In this document: piece by piece, positions 15,988 to 24,778 of the stretch
How positions within the stretch are numbered: the stretch's first letter is position 1
Layout: every line of letters begins with the position of its first letter
Assembly: GCA_024229615.1 (NCBI GenBank)
Contig: JAAESG010000404.1
Span: 1-33,039 of the forward strand
DNA: 33,039 bases
Direction of reading: 5' to 3'
DNA from: Gammaproteobacteria bacterium
Lineage (GTDB): Bacteria > Pseudomonadota > Gammaproteobacteria > GCA-001735895
Position numbers and translations under genes: made by a program
The notes under the pieces: model-generated
The model's database searches: none
What the model was told of the DNA's origin: nothing
The model's input: only the letters and a program-made list of their open reading frames with translations

Positions 15988-16938
15988 TCAATCATCTCTC
16001 GCCACCGCACCGGGAAGGGTACACAGCATTTCATAAAGCAGATTTGCGGCCAGTGACGCCGTAATCCCGCCGTGATCATAAGGCGGTGAAACCTCAACCA
16101 GATCGCCGCCTATGATATTGAGCCCGCGACAACCTCGCACAATCTCAAATGCCTGCGCCGAGGTCAGTCCACCCGGTTCCAACGTTCCGGTACCGGGCGC
16201 ATAGGCAGGATCGCAGCCATCGATATCAAATGAAATGTAAACTGGTCCGTCTCCGAGTTGATCTCTGACCTCCTGCATCAGCGGTGTGAGGGATTTATGC
16301 CAGCAATTTTCCGCCTGCACGACCCGAAACCCCTGCTCGCGCGGCCAGTCGAAATCGTCAGCGGCATAACCCGTCGTGCGTAGCCCTATCTGCACCACAC
16401 GGCCTGGATTCACCAGCGACTCTTCGACCAGGCGCCGAAACGGCGTTCCGTGGGCTATCTTTTCACCAAACATCAAATCGTTGACGTCGGCGTGCGCGTC
16501 GACATGAACGACACCCACCGGCCCGTGTTTCTTCGCCAATGCCCGCAGTATCGGCAGCACGATGGTGTGATCGCCACCCAGCGTAAATGGCGCCGCACCG
16601 AATCGCGTAATTTCATCGTATGCCTTTTCGATAATATCGACCGACTTCAACAGGTTGAAGGTGTTGATGGCGACATCGCCGAGGTCGGCAATTTGCAGTG
16701 AATCGAACGGCGAGATGCGCGTCCACATGTTGTAGGGTCTGATCATGGTCGATTCAGCACGTATCGCACGCGGCCCGAAACGGGCCCCGCCTCGATGCGA
16801 CGTACCCAGGTCGAAAGGTACGCCGACAAAACAGGCATCCAGACCTTCGGCACTGTCATTCGCGGGTAAGCGCATCATCGTTCCCGGGCCGGCAAAGCGT
16901 GGCAATTCATTGCCCCCGATGGGCTGATTAAATTCCAT
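15988..16938 (-). CDS. speB: Ureohydrolase (guanidinobutyrase/agmatinase type)
   Basis: A 316-residue dinuclear-metal amidinohydrolase releasing urea. All metal ligands are visible: GGDH124, VHVD147AH149AD151, and SFD238ID240GCDPAYAPG. The beginning (GNELPRFAGPGTMMRLP, then RFGPRAIRAES and MIRPYN) matches the Pseudomonas GbuA/GpuA type (guanidinobutyrate or guanidinopropionate) more than E. coli agmatinase, from memory of those sequences. Symbol speB denotes the family only. GAGGTGA lies 8 bases before the ATG. It is the first gene of an operon with the DAO oxidoreductase and is divergent from the creatininase-family gene across 336 bases. Confidence 0.88.
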   Translation of the reverse strand: MEFNQPIGGNELPRFAGPGTMMRLPANDSAEGLDACFVGVPFDLGTSHRGGARFGPRAIRAESTMIRPYNMWTRISPFDSLQIADLGDVAINTFNLLKSVDIIEKAYDEITRFGAAPFTLGGDHTIVLPILRALAKKHGPVGVVHVDAHADVNDLMFGEKIAHGTPFRRLVEESLVNPGRVVQIGLRTTGYAADDFDWPREQGFRVVQAENCWHKSLTPLMQEVRDQLGDGPVYISFDIDGCDPAYAPGTGTLEPGGLTSAQAFEIVRGCRGLNIIGGDLVEVSPPYDHGGITASLAANLLYEMLCTLPGAVARDD

Positions 16939-17274
16939 TAGATAGTCACCTCTATCAGTTCTGTATCGTAAAAAGGATGGGCTTGGCTTGCATCATCCCT
17001 CTTTTGTCGTATCGGGGGCAAGTCCAAACCGGGCCTTTATTATCATGGGATTGCCGTCAACCGGGCCGCGCATTCTATCGATCACCGAGTCTGTGCCCCC
17101 TGATCAACAACTAGTGGCTCAACCTGTAATGCCCATTTACACATCACAAGCCTGAGCTGCTGGATTGACAGCGCTCTTCTGATGTTTCAATCTTGCTGCG
17201 TCAAATCTCAACAGCCCGGATTTATCGATAGTACTGTGTTGAGGCCCTGACCCAAAAACCACACGGAGTATTCA
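16939..17274. promoter_or_regulatory. Divergent control region between ureohydrolase and creatininase-family genes
   Basis: There is no gene in these 336 bases. A possible plus-strand promoter is TTGACA (17165-17170) with a weak CAATCT 17 bases later. The left end has the ribosome-binding site of the ureohydrolase gene, the right end CGGAG for the creatininase-family gene. I see no strong operator dyad. Confidence 0.4.
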
Positions 17275-18015
17275 ATGCGTCTACAAACCGCAACCTGGCC
17301 CGATGTCGAAGCATATCTCGAACATTCTGATGCTGTCATAGTGCCTATCGGCTCGACCGAGCAACATGGTCCGAACGGTATGCTCGGAACCGACGCCATA
17401 TGCCCCGAAACAATTGCCTTCGGGGTAGCCGAATCGATGCAAGTGCTGGTAGCCCCGACCCTCTCTATCGGACAAGCTCATCATCACCTGGGTTTTCCCG
17501 GCACCATCGCGTTACGACCCAGCACCCTGCTCGCGGTGCTCGTGGATGTGGTGCGATCGCTCTATCGTCACGGCTTTCGCCACGTCTATTTTCTGAATGG
17601 CCATGGCGGTAATGTGGCCACTGTGAACACAGCCTTCCAGGAGATTTATGCCCAGTCGACGTTCGGCGATGCCAGCCTTTCAGATTTGCGTCTCAGGCTT
17701 TGCAACTGGTATATGTCTCCCACGGTTGGAAAACTCTCAAAGGAATTGTTCGGCGACCAGGAAGGTAGTCACGCAACGCCATCAGAAGTCTCGCTGACTT
17801 TTTATGCCTACCCTGACGACGTCAAGTCCACGCCCATGTCACCAACACTCGCCCCAACCGGGTCGATACGCGATGCGGACGATTACCGTACCCAATTTGC
17901 CGATGGGCGCATCGGCTCAAACCCGGCCCTGGCGACAGTAGAAGCGGGTGCGCGCCTGTTCGAGGCCAGCGTCAACGATGTACTTGAAGACTTTCGTGGA
18001 TTCATCTCAACCTGA
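17275..18015 (+). CDS. Creatininase-family amidohydrolase
   Basis: A 246-residue metal-dependent cyclic-amide hydrolase. The signature PIGSTE29QH31GP with D40 in LGTD, FLNGH110GGN, and a later Glu in HATPSEVS supply the usual ligands of creatininase and its relatives (creatinine amidohydrolase, mycofactocin MftE, FAPy deformylase). The common His after GP is Asn here (GPNGML). CGGAG lies 6 bases before the ATG. A role in creatinine or another lactam in the guanidino pathway fits the neighbours, but no creatinase is present. Many creatininase-family proteins act on other substrates, so the specific reaction is open. Confidence 0.85.
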   Translation: MRLQTATWPDVEAYLEHSDAVIVPIGSTEQHGPNGMLGTDAICPETIAFGVAESMQVLVAPTLSIGQAHHHLGFPGTIALRPSTLLAVLVDVVRSLYRHGFRHVYFLNGHGGNVATVNTAFQEIYAQSTFGDASLSDLRLRLCNWYMSPTVGKLSKELFGDQEGSHATPSEVSLTFYAYPDDVKSTPMSPTLAPTGSIRDADDYRTQFADGRIGSNPALATVEAGARLFEASVNDVLEDFRGFIST

Positions 18016-18019
18016 ATCC

Positions 18020-18659
18020 GGAGCACTGGAAATAGTTCATCTCTACTTCCCCTGTCGCCTGACCATCATGAAAAAAGCCCGGGCCCAGGAGTTGTTCAGG
18101 CACGATGGGGAATTTTATCAATATCCCGCGCCCGATTTTACCTGGCAGCACAACACGAGCCCGGCTAACCCCGAACTGGTAGACATCAAAACCAACCAGC
18201 TCAGGCAAATCGGTCTGACCCCACGGCCATTGCAGCAACCCCCACCCGCCACTGTAGCAGGTTGTCGATGGCCACCGCTCGAACGACTGGGCCGGCCGTA
18301 ACGGGCCCAACGCGATCATGTGGATTCCGACGGTCAAAGCGCTGAAGGAACGCTTCGAGGTCTATCGCAATGCTCGAAGTGAAGCCGAAGGGCGCGACGT
18401 ACCGCTGGGCGAAGGCATCTCGCTGGTACGCGATATGTTCGTCGCCGATTCGATGGATGAAGCACGCGAACTCGCTGGCGAGGACATCATCACTTACCTG
18501 AGCTGGATCGCGCACTGGCGTGGGCTCGGCAGTCACATGGATCCTGGCGAAGTATTACCCGAGACACCCGGCAAACTCGACCTGCTGACCTACGAATTTC
18601 TGCATCCACGTAACATGCTGTTCGAAACCCCGCAAAAGATGGTGAGAAATGCGGTCTAG
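18020..18659 (+). pseudogene. Broken luciferase-like (LLM) flavin-dependent monooxygenase gene
   Basis: Only the C-terminal part is left. Frame one reads GALEIVHLY, then FRHDGEFYQYPAPDFTWQH and GLTPRPLQQP. At the five-C run 18239-18243 the homology moves to another frame (an extra C), which reads HPPL-TAG-QVVDGHRSNDWAGRNG and runs to the TAG at 18657-18659 (GKLDLLTYEFLHPRNMLFE). The TAG at 18255-18257 stands where the family has Trp (PPLWQV). So there are three defects: lost 5' half, frameshift and nonsense codon. The 3' section from the ATG at 18318 could still yield a 113-residue fragment. It lies 5 bases after the creatininase-family stop codon, so it may once have been in that operon. Confidence 0.8.
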
Positions 18660-18706
18660 GACCTGTTAAAGTAGTGGAAATTTTCCGGAAATTTTGAGTT
18701 TTAAAA

Positions 18707-19207
18707 ATGACTGACGACAACGAAGCACTGGGAACGATTGCACTGCTTGATGGTTGCTATGAGGCACGCTTGCAACGGGTCATCGAGCACGATCAGGCTG
18801 ATGTCTGGGCGATGCTGACCGCTCCATCACGATTTGTTGAATGGCTTGCGCCGGGAGAAATCGAGCTGCACAAAGGCGGTAGCGCGAAGCTGGACTTTGT
18901 CGATAGCGGCATTGTAATCGACAGCAGCGTCAGCGAATGTGAAGCCCCGCGCTTGCTTGAATATTCCTGGAGCGCGCCAGGTGAACCGCTCAGACCGCTA
19001 CGCTGGGAAACTGAAAAAGTCGAAAACGGCACCCGCCTGACACTGACGCTGCGTAGCCCGCAAGACGAAGATATCGCACGCACCTGTGCCGGTTGGGAAG
19101 CGCATTTGATGATGTTGATGGCGGCCATCGAGGGCGTGCCGATCAAGTTCCCGTTCGACCGCTTCATGGCTACGCGCGAAGAATACAAGCAGATGCTGGC
19201 CGACTAA
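18707..19207 (+). CDS. SRPBCC/AHSA1-like domain protein
   Basis: A 166-residue START-like ligand-binding protein. The pattern EARLQRVIEHDQADVWAMLT, FVEWLAPGEIE, a central beta-sheet (LLEYSWSAPGEP, LRWETEKVENGTRLTLT) and the long C-terminal helix AGWEAHLMMLMAAIEG is that of the AHSA1 branch of SRPBCC proteins. Such proteins form a hydrophobic pocket and often have unknown ligands. The ATG at 18707 has only a weak AT-rich leader. It is the last plus-strand gene of this block and converges on the oxidoreductase at 19533. Its function here is unknown. Confidence 0.85.
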   Translation: MTDDNEALGTIALLDGCYEARLQRVIEHDQADVWAMLTAPSRFVEWLAPGEIELHKGGSAKLDFVDSGIVIDSSVSECEAPRLLEYSWSAPGEPLRPLRWETEKVENGTRLTLTLRSPQDEDIARTCAGWEAHLMMLMAAIEGVPIKFPFDRFMATREEYKQMLAD

Positions 19208-19532
19208 CCACACACTCTCACTGGCTCTTGCTAAGGCGCCCCGATTGAACGCCCTGTCGGCCCGTTCTGGCGTAAATCACTAGTTATTACGTCTAGTGGT
19301 CTTTCAATTTAATAATGACGGGTGCAAAGCGTCCCAGTTAGTGTGGGACAAGTGATACGGCATCCCGACGCAGTCCCACGCCAACTGGAACCCTCCCTTC
19401 GGGCACGAAGGAAAACGGCCCATTTTCTCGATCTTTTTCGTTGCGTAGTTCCCACTATGCGTCTCAAAAGATCAAAAAAATGGACTCGATTTCCCACTCG
19501 CCTCGCTACGATTCCCTTAATCCGGCAGGCTC
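19208..19532. repeat. Convergent intergenic region packed with inverted repeats
   Basis: The 325 bases hold no gene but at least four dyads in a row. CACTAG and CTAGTG flank 9 bases near 19278-19298. CCAGTTAGTGTGGGAC (19334-19349) pairs at 14 of 16 positions with 19373-19388. CCTTCG-GGCA-CGAAGG (19396-19411) is perfect. A 64-base hairpin spans 19420-19483, with GATCTTTT/AAAAGATC exact and TGCGTAG/CTATGCG pairing by G-U. They may act as terminators for the two converging genes, but there is more structure than that needs, so a small RNA or a MITE-like element is possible. Confidence 0.7.
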
Positions 19533-22067
19533 CTAACACAGAATTTTTTCCCGTTTCGGATCGTAAATTGCACCTTTCACGATAGAGGCCTGGCTGCGCT
19601 CGCCAAAGGCTTCGACCATGAAATTCTCATGCTCGAGCAGTTCCACCGGCAGGTATCCGAGCACCAGGCTCTTGCCGACCGTATAACCGAAGTTGCCGCT
19701 GCTGGTTTGTGAGACCACCTCGCCATCACAAAAAATGGCTTCGCCACCAAAAACCGGCAAGGAATCGTCCAGCGCGAGGCAGACGAGTTTGCGCTGCACT
19801 CCTTCGCGTATGATTTCTGCAAGCGCCTCGGCGCCGATGAAATCCCCCTTGTTCCAGTCGATCAGAAAATCGAGCCCGGCTTCAATCGGATTGTAATCCG
19901 GTGTGATGTCGGCGCCCCAGGCGAGATAACGCTTTTCCAGTCGCAGACTGTCAATCGCGCGATAGCCGATATTGGTGATACCAAATTCGCCGCCGGCTTG
20001 CTGAAGTTCCTCGTATACATACTGCAGATATTCAGAGGGAATATAGAGTTCCCATCCCAACTCGCCGATGTAAGTCACACGGTAGGCAAGCGCCGGCGCG
20101 TACCCGATTCTGACATCTCTGGCGCTCATGAATGGAAATGCAGCATGACTCAGATCATCGTCACAAACCTTTTGCAATACTTTGCGCGCCAGCGGTCCCG
20201 CCAGATTGATGACACCATAGGCAGAGGTGATATCACGTATTTCCACCTGCTTGAACGCGGGTGAATTCCGTAGACCCGATTCCTCACCCGAGCGAACCCA
20301 TTGCTCGCCCGATCGAGTCCATAGCTCGTCGTTGGAAACTTCGAAATCGTTATCACGATAGCGCTCAACTTGCAGATGGCTTTCGATCCAGTGCCGATCA
20401 CGGACACCGAGACCAGACCCGGTAATCAGCCAGAAACAATCCTGCGAACGGCGGATGACAGTCACGTCCGCTTCGATCCCGCCGCGTTCGTTACACAGTT
20501 GGGTGTAAGTCGCCCCACCCGGTTCACGGTCCACATTGGCGACCGACAGGTACTGCAGAAAATCGCAGGCCTGTGCTCCGCTGATTTCAAGCTTGGTGAA
20601 CGATGACATGTCAATCAGCACGACCGCTTCACGCGCGGCACGATGTTCGCGCCCGACGGTGATTTCCTGTTGTGGCCGGTCGAAACCATGCACATCCTGC
20701 TGCGGGATATCCCCATAGCTAAACCAGTTAGCCCGCTCCCAGCCAAATTTTGCACCGAATACGGCACCCTGCTGTTTCAGGGTCTGGTAAAGTGGGCTGC
20801 GGCGCACCCCACGTGCCGACTCGAGCTCTTCACCCGGCCAGTGAATCGCATAGTACTTGCTGTAACTCTCGACCGCGCGATCGTGCAGGAAGCGCTGACC
20901 GGCATGCAACGGGCCGAAGCGGCGTACGTCGAAAGACCACAAGTCGAGCCCGGGGTCGCCATGCATCATCCAGTTGGCGAGCGCCTTGCCGGCTCCTCCC
21001 GACGCGGCTATGCCGGAAGTGAAGGCGCAGGCCACAAAGAAATTATCCAGACCCGGGAGCGGTCCCATGATGGGCTCGCCATCGGGTGAAATCGGTATAG
21101 GCCCATTGACGATACTGCGCATGCCAAGCTCACCCAGCAGCGGTATGCGCCGCATCGCGGGTGCAAAGAATTCCTCCAGTCGATCCATGTCCGCATCAAA
21201 AAGATGACGTTCATTTTCCCAGGGGAAACCTTCCCGAGGATTGACCTTGCGCGTTTCTCTCTCCCATCCACCAATAGCGAGTGCGCCCGGTTCCGGCTTG
21301 GCATAGTACCCACCATCGGGATCGCGCAGGGCTGGCAAGCCAGGTGGGATCTTGTCGGACTTCTCGGTCACCAGGTACTGATGCTCAACGACACCGGCAG
21401 GAATCTCGACCCCGGCCATCCAGCCAACCTGCCGCGCCCACAGACCCGCGGCATTGACCACGGTACCGACCTCGATCGTACCCTGGTCGGTGACCACCTG
21501 CGTGATACGGTTGCGCTCACGTCGCAATCCCTTGACCATCACGGCTTCGAAGATTTCACCCCCGTTGGCGCGGATACCCCTGGCGTAGGCCTGAGTCAGG
21601 CTATTCGGATCGATGTAGCCATCTGCTGGAATAAAAGCGGCACCGACCAGATCACCGGTTTCGATCAGCGGAAATACATCACCCGCCTCGCTCGGAGTCA
21701 ACAAGTGCATCTCAAAACCAACCGCTTGAGCGGCAGAAAAAGACTTCAGTAATTCTTTCCAGCGATCCCCGCTTTGCGCGAGCCTGAGGCTGCCAAATTT
21801 GCACCAGCCCGGATCCTGACCGGTTTCATCGGCCAGCCCATCAAACAATTGCACGCTGTCACTCATCAGGCTCATCAGGTTTTGTTGCGAACGAAACTGA
21901 CCGACCAATCCCGCCGCGTGCCAGGTTGCACCTTCGGTGAGGCTGGCCTTTTCCAGCAACACGACATCCTTGACTCCGCAACGAGTCAGGTGAAACGCGA
22001 TGCTAGTGCCAATCACGCCACCGCCAATAATGACGTAGCTTGCGCTGTTCGGGAGAGTTTTCGACAT
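19533..22067 (-). CDS. Dimethylglycine/sarcosine dehydrogenase-like flavoprotein with GcvT domain
   Basis: An 844-residue two-part enzyme. The N-terminal DAO-type domain has VIIGGGVIGTSIAFHL (residues 12-27) and GATWH50AAGL, where His is the residue that carries covalent FAD in dimethylglycine dehydrogenases. The C-terminal part (from about 430) is the GcvT-like tetrahydrofolate domain, with IGYAPALAYRVTYIGELGWE and YRAIDSLRLEKRYLAWGADI. Such enzymes oxidatively demethylate dimethylglycine or sarcosine and pass the one-carbon unit to folate. AGGA lies 8 bases before the ATG. It follows the MttB-like gene after 32 bases, so the two are one operon, fitting stepwise demethylation of a methylated amine. 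Dimethylglycine versus sarcosine or another N-methyl substrate cannot be told from sequence. Confidence 0.9.
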   Translation of the reverse strand: MSKTLPNSASYVIIGGGVIGTSIAFHLTRCGVKDVVLLEKASLTEGATWHAAGLVGQFRSQQNLMSLMSDSVQLFDGLADETGQDPGWCKFGSLRLAQSGDRWKELLKSFSAAQAVGFEMHLLTPSEAGDVFPLIETGDLVGAAFIPADGYIDPNSLTQAYARGIRANGGEIFEAVMVKGLRRERNRITQVVTDQGTIEVGTVVNAAGLWARQVGWMAGVEIPAGVVEHQYLVTEKSDKIPPGLPALRDPDGGYYAKPEPGALAIGGWERETRKVNPREGFPWENERHLFDADMDRLEEFFAPAMRRIPLLGELGMRSIVNGPIPISPDGEPIMGPLPGLDNFFVACAFTSGIAASGGAGKALANWMMHGDPGLDLWSFDVRRFGPLHAGQRFLHDRAVESYSKYYAIHWPGEELESARGVRRSPLYQTLKQQGAVFGAKFGWERANWFSYGDIPQQDVHGFDRPQQEITVGREHRAAREAVVLIDMSSFTKLEISGAQACDFLQYLSVANVDREPGGATYTQLCNERGGIEADVTVIRRSQDCFWLITGSGLGVRDRHWIESHLQVERYRDNDFEVSNDELWTRSGEQWVRSGEESGLRNSPAFKQVEIRDITSAYGVINLAGPLARKVLQKVCDDDLSHAAFPFMSARDVRIGYAPALAYRVTYIGELGWELYIPSEYLQYVYEELQQAGGEFGITNIGYRAIDSLRLEKRYLAWGADITPDYNPIEAGLDFLIDWNKGDFIGAEALAEIIREGVQRKLVCLALDDSLPVFGGEAIFCDGEVVSQTSSGNFGYTVGKSLVLGYLPVELLEHENFMVEAFGERSQASIVKGAIYDPKREKILC

Positions 22068-22099
22068 GGGAAATCCTGCTGCGAGGTTGATAGATGACC

Positions 22100-23623
22100 C
22101 TATAGCCGCTGCTTCTTTCGCCGGCGATTGGGGCGCCGCTCACGTTGTGGCTCATTACTACCGATATCGAGTCGCTTCCATCCTTGCTGAAGTTTTGCAT
22201 CCCCCGCGACCAGGCCATCGAATTCGGCACGAATACGCGCATCGACATCGGGATCCAGTGCAACCGGATTCGAAACCGACAGAATATCGTAGGCCTTGTT
22301 CAGGGCGCGTTGCTGAATCGTAGAGCTACCCTCCAGTTCCCAGTGCTCGCGCAGCTTGCGATCTGCCAGTTCCGGCATAAAACTGGTCGTGAGCATATGT
22401 TCCAGGGTCGCGGGATTGGCCGCGAACATGCCCGCCGGTCCGGTCTCTTTGATCTCTTTGACCGAAGCCGCTTCTTTGCTGAAACCGAACCCTTCGCGTA
22501 CACGCCTGATCATCATCGCAATCTCATTGTCGATCGTGGCCTGGCCGAAGTCAAAAGTCATCAATGCATCCTGTAAACCGCCCATGACGATGAAATCGGC
22601 TCCGGACATGGCGCCCATGAGCGGCGACATACCTTTTTCGAAACCGGCCTGGGCATCGGCAACCTTGGAATTGGTCAGGCCAAGATAGCCGCCCGCGGGC
22701 ACATTGTAAAAACGCGCCATCTGACAAACCGCCGAATTCATCATGCCGACTTCGATCGCACCCGGCGCGTAGGCACCATCACGCATATCGGCGAACACCG
22801 GCAGGAAATTGTAGATTTGAGCGGTGCCGGCACGGGACATCTGCGCCAGGGTTGCCGCGGCAAGCCATTCGGCATTCATGATGACCAGCATGCCGGGCAG
22901 TGTCAACGGTGTGCTTAATCCACCCATCGGCGCGATCGTGCCATATGCCGTAATCCCGTTTTCGGCAAAATACATCAGCGTATCGGTGCTGTCGAAATCC
23001 ATGGTCAGCGGCGAAACCACCGCGCAGTAACCAAAATTGATGAACGGACGTTCCCAGAAAGCTTCTTTCGAACCAGCGATCAACTCGCCCAACTTGATCA
23101 CCTGCTCTGCCTCGCGGATGTTGTAAACCGAGGTGCGGCAAGGTTTAACACAATTCTTCAGCGCTGCGTAGAAACGGGTCAGGCTGAATTGATCCCTGGG
23201 CGCGTCGTCGGCAAGCGTCGATATCGAAAAAACGTCGAAGCCCGGCAACTCGTTTACCAGATGTGCAATCCGCGCGATATCATCCGATCTCGAGCGGCGC
23301 GTCACCCCGCTCACCGGGTCGACGATATCCGGCGCCGAGCTTGCCGTCGCGAACACGGGTAGTTCGCGCGGAAAAGTGACATCAAAGGCAGGATCCCGAC
23401 CGCGAAGGGTGATCGTAGGGGGCACCAGCGCCCGGTATTTTTCGACCACGGTTGCGGGCAGACGCACGATCTCAGTTTCATGGTTGACGATTGCACCGTG
23501 TTCGGCGAAACGTTTGCGCGCTTTTTCGTTGCGCACCTGCAAACCGACTTCCTCGAGAATTTCAAGCGAAGACTGGTGTACGTAACTGATATCGTCACTA
23601 TTCAGGTAGGAGAAGAAGTTCAT
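22100..23623 (-). CDS. MttB-family (trimethylamine/betaine) methyltransferase, non-pyrrolysine type
   Basis: A 507-residue member of the trimethylamine:corrinoid methyltransferase superfamily. The start (SLEILEEVGLQVRNEKAR), MGGLSTPLTLPGMLVIMNAE and the YLGLTNSKVADAQAGFEKG segment are characteristic. The frame is open with no in-frame TAG, so it lacks pyrrolysine and belongs with the MtgB-like branch, whose known members demethylate glycine betaine and other quaternary amines. The C-terminus has an unusual basic tail (RERRPNRRRKKQRL). No corrinoid protein (MttC-like) or its activase is in the window. It is first in the operon with the dimethylglycine-dehydrogenase-like gene and divergent from a LysR gene. 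Its ribosome-binding site is weak. Confidence 0.88.
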   Translation of the reverse strand: MNFFSYLNSDDISYVHQSSLEILEEVGLQVRNEKARKRFAEHGAIVNHETEIVRLPATVVEKYRALVPPTITLRGRDPAFDVTFPRELPVFATASSAPDIVDPVSGVTRRSRSDDIARIAHLVNELPGFDVFSISTLADDAPRDQFSLTRFYAALKNCVKPCRTSVYNIREAEQVIKLGELIAGSKEAFWERPFINFGYCAVVSPLTMDFDSTDTLMYFAENGITAYGTIAPMGGLSTPLTLPGMLVIMNAEWLAAATLAQMSRAGTAQIYNFLPVFADMRDGAYAPGAIEVGMMNSAVCQMARFYNVPAGGYLGLTNSKVADAQAGFEKGMSPLMGAMSGADFIVMGGLQDALMTFDFGQATIDNEIAMMIRRVREGFGFSKEAASVKEIKETGPAGMFAANPATLEHMLTTSFMPELADRKLREHWELEGSSTIQQRALNKAYDILSVSNPVALDPDVDARIRAEFDGLVAGDAKLQQGWKRLDIGSNEPQRERRPNRRRKKQRL

Positions 23624-23710
23624 CGCGCCGTCATCCGCAAGCAGTCTTAATTTACGCCAACTTTAGGCAGCACCCGATCTTGCGTCAAACAATAATTGCT
23701 GCCAGTATCT

Positions 23711-23725
23711 ATAAGTAAAACTTAT
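23711..23725 (+). promoter_or_regulatory. LysR-type operator between the MttB-like and LysR genes
   Basis: ATAAGT-AAA-ACTTAT is a perfect 15-base dyad and contains the T-N11-A pattern of LysR binding sites. It lies 11 bases before the LysR start and about 88 bases before the MttB-like start, the usual place for a site that autoregulates the LysR gene and controls the divergent operon. Confidence 0.75.
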
Positions 23726-23736
23726 TTGAAAATCGC

Positions 23737-24660
23737 TTGAAACGTCCACGCTTAAATATTCTGAGAACCTTTGCAGCGGCGGGTCGATGCCTGAGCTTTT
23801 CCGAGGCTGCGGCAGATCTCAAAATCTCCCAGGCCGCCGTCAGTCAGCAAATGCGTCAACTGGAAGCCTATTTGAACTCGCCGCTGTTTGTTCGTCACCA
23901 CCGCAGGTTATCTTTGACCAGCACGGGCCTGGCTTATTTCGAGGCCGTACACGAAGCCCTGGATCGCCTCGATACGATTACCGACCAGCTGTTTCCAGCA
24001 CAACATCACCAGAGTGTAACGCTTCATTGCACCGCAGGCGTCGCGGCGCTATGGCTGATACCGCAACTCAAATCCTTTCAACGATCACATCGCAATATCG
24101 ATCTGCGCCTGAAGACGCTGGATCATGCCGATGACCATCGCAAATTATCCACCTCAGAACTTGAGATTTACCTGCCCGGCAAATCTCCCATTGAGCGAAA
24201 TGCCGTCAAGCTTCTGACCTCGACCATTACGCCGGTCTGTTCGCCGGCTCTGTTTGTACAGGCAGCACGACCACAACAGCCTGACGATCTGCATAAATTC
24301 GGGTTGATTCATGTGCTCGGCTACGACGATGACTGGCACCGCTGGTTCAACAAACACCTGCAAACGGATGTCGATGTGTCTCAAGGGTTACTGGTCGATG
24401 GATCACTCATCGCCATCGAAGCCGCGCTGCGCGGCGATGGCGTCATGCTGGGCCGACGCCCCTTCATCGACCATCACCTGCAATCCGGGGAGCTGGTGGA
24501 AGTGTTTGCCAAACCCTGCCATTTGTATACGGATTACTACTTAAAACAACCACCCAAAACCACGATACAACGCGAGTGCAGCGTCGTCGTAAAATGGCTT
24601 ACCGATCTCGCTGCCCAAAGTATCACCAGCCATTCCGAAAATAATGAGAATTCTGTATAG
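23737..24660 (+). CDS. LysR-family regulator (GcvA-like) of the MttB operon
   Basis: A 307-residue regulator. The N-terminal winged helix reads LNILRTFAAAGRCLSFSEAA then LKISQAAVSQQMRQLEAYL, followed by a PBP-type effector domain with VTLHCTAGVAALWLIPQL and GDGVMLGRRPFIDHHL, the GcvA-like pattern. The start is a TTG at 23737 with no clear ribosome-binding site; no other start keeps the whole helix-turn-helix. It is divergent from the MttB/dimethylglycine dehydrogenase operon, with a perfect T-N11-A dyad in between, so it very likely controls that operon. The inducer could be betaine, dimethylglycine or a related methylamine (inference). Confidence 0.9.
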   Translation: MKRPRLNILRTFAAAGRCLSFSEAAADLKISQAAVSQQMRQLEAYLNSPLFVRHHRRLSLTSTGLAYFEAVHEALDRLDTITDQLFPAQHHQSVTLHCTAGVAALWLIPQLKSFQRSHRNIDLRLKTLDHADDHRKLSTSELEIYLPGKSPIERNAVKLLTSTITPVCSPALFVQAARPQQPDDLHKFGLIHVLGYDDDWHRWFNKHLQTDVDVSQGLLVDGSLIAIEAALRGDGVMLGRRPFIDHHLQSGELVEVFAKPCHLYTDYYLKQPPKTTIQRECSVVVKWLTDLAAQSITSHSENNENSV

Positions 24661-24778
24661 CAAATCGAAACAGGAGCAGGCCGCGATACACAGGATGTAT
24701 ACCAGGCAAAATTATATTGAAGTCTAACTTAACCTCACTTCGGGTATCCTGAAACCCCGGGACCCCTGAACCTGTCAC

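Noticed and set aside
18255-18257. In-frame TAG as pyrrolysine, given an MttB-family gene nearby
   Set aside because: The codon aligns with a Trp of LLM proteins, a frameshift lies beside it, and the MttB-like gene itself has no in-frame TAG.
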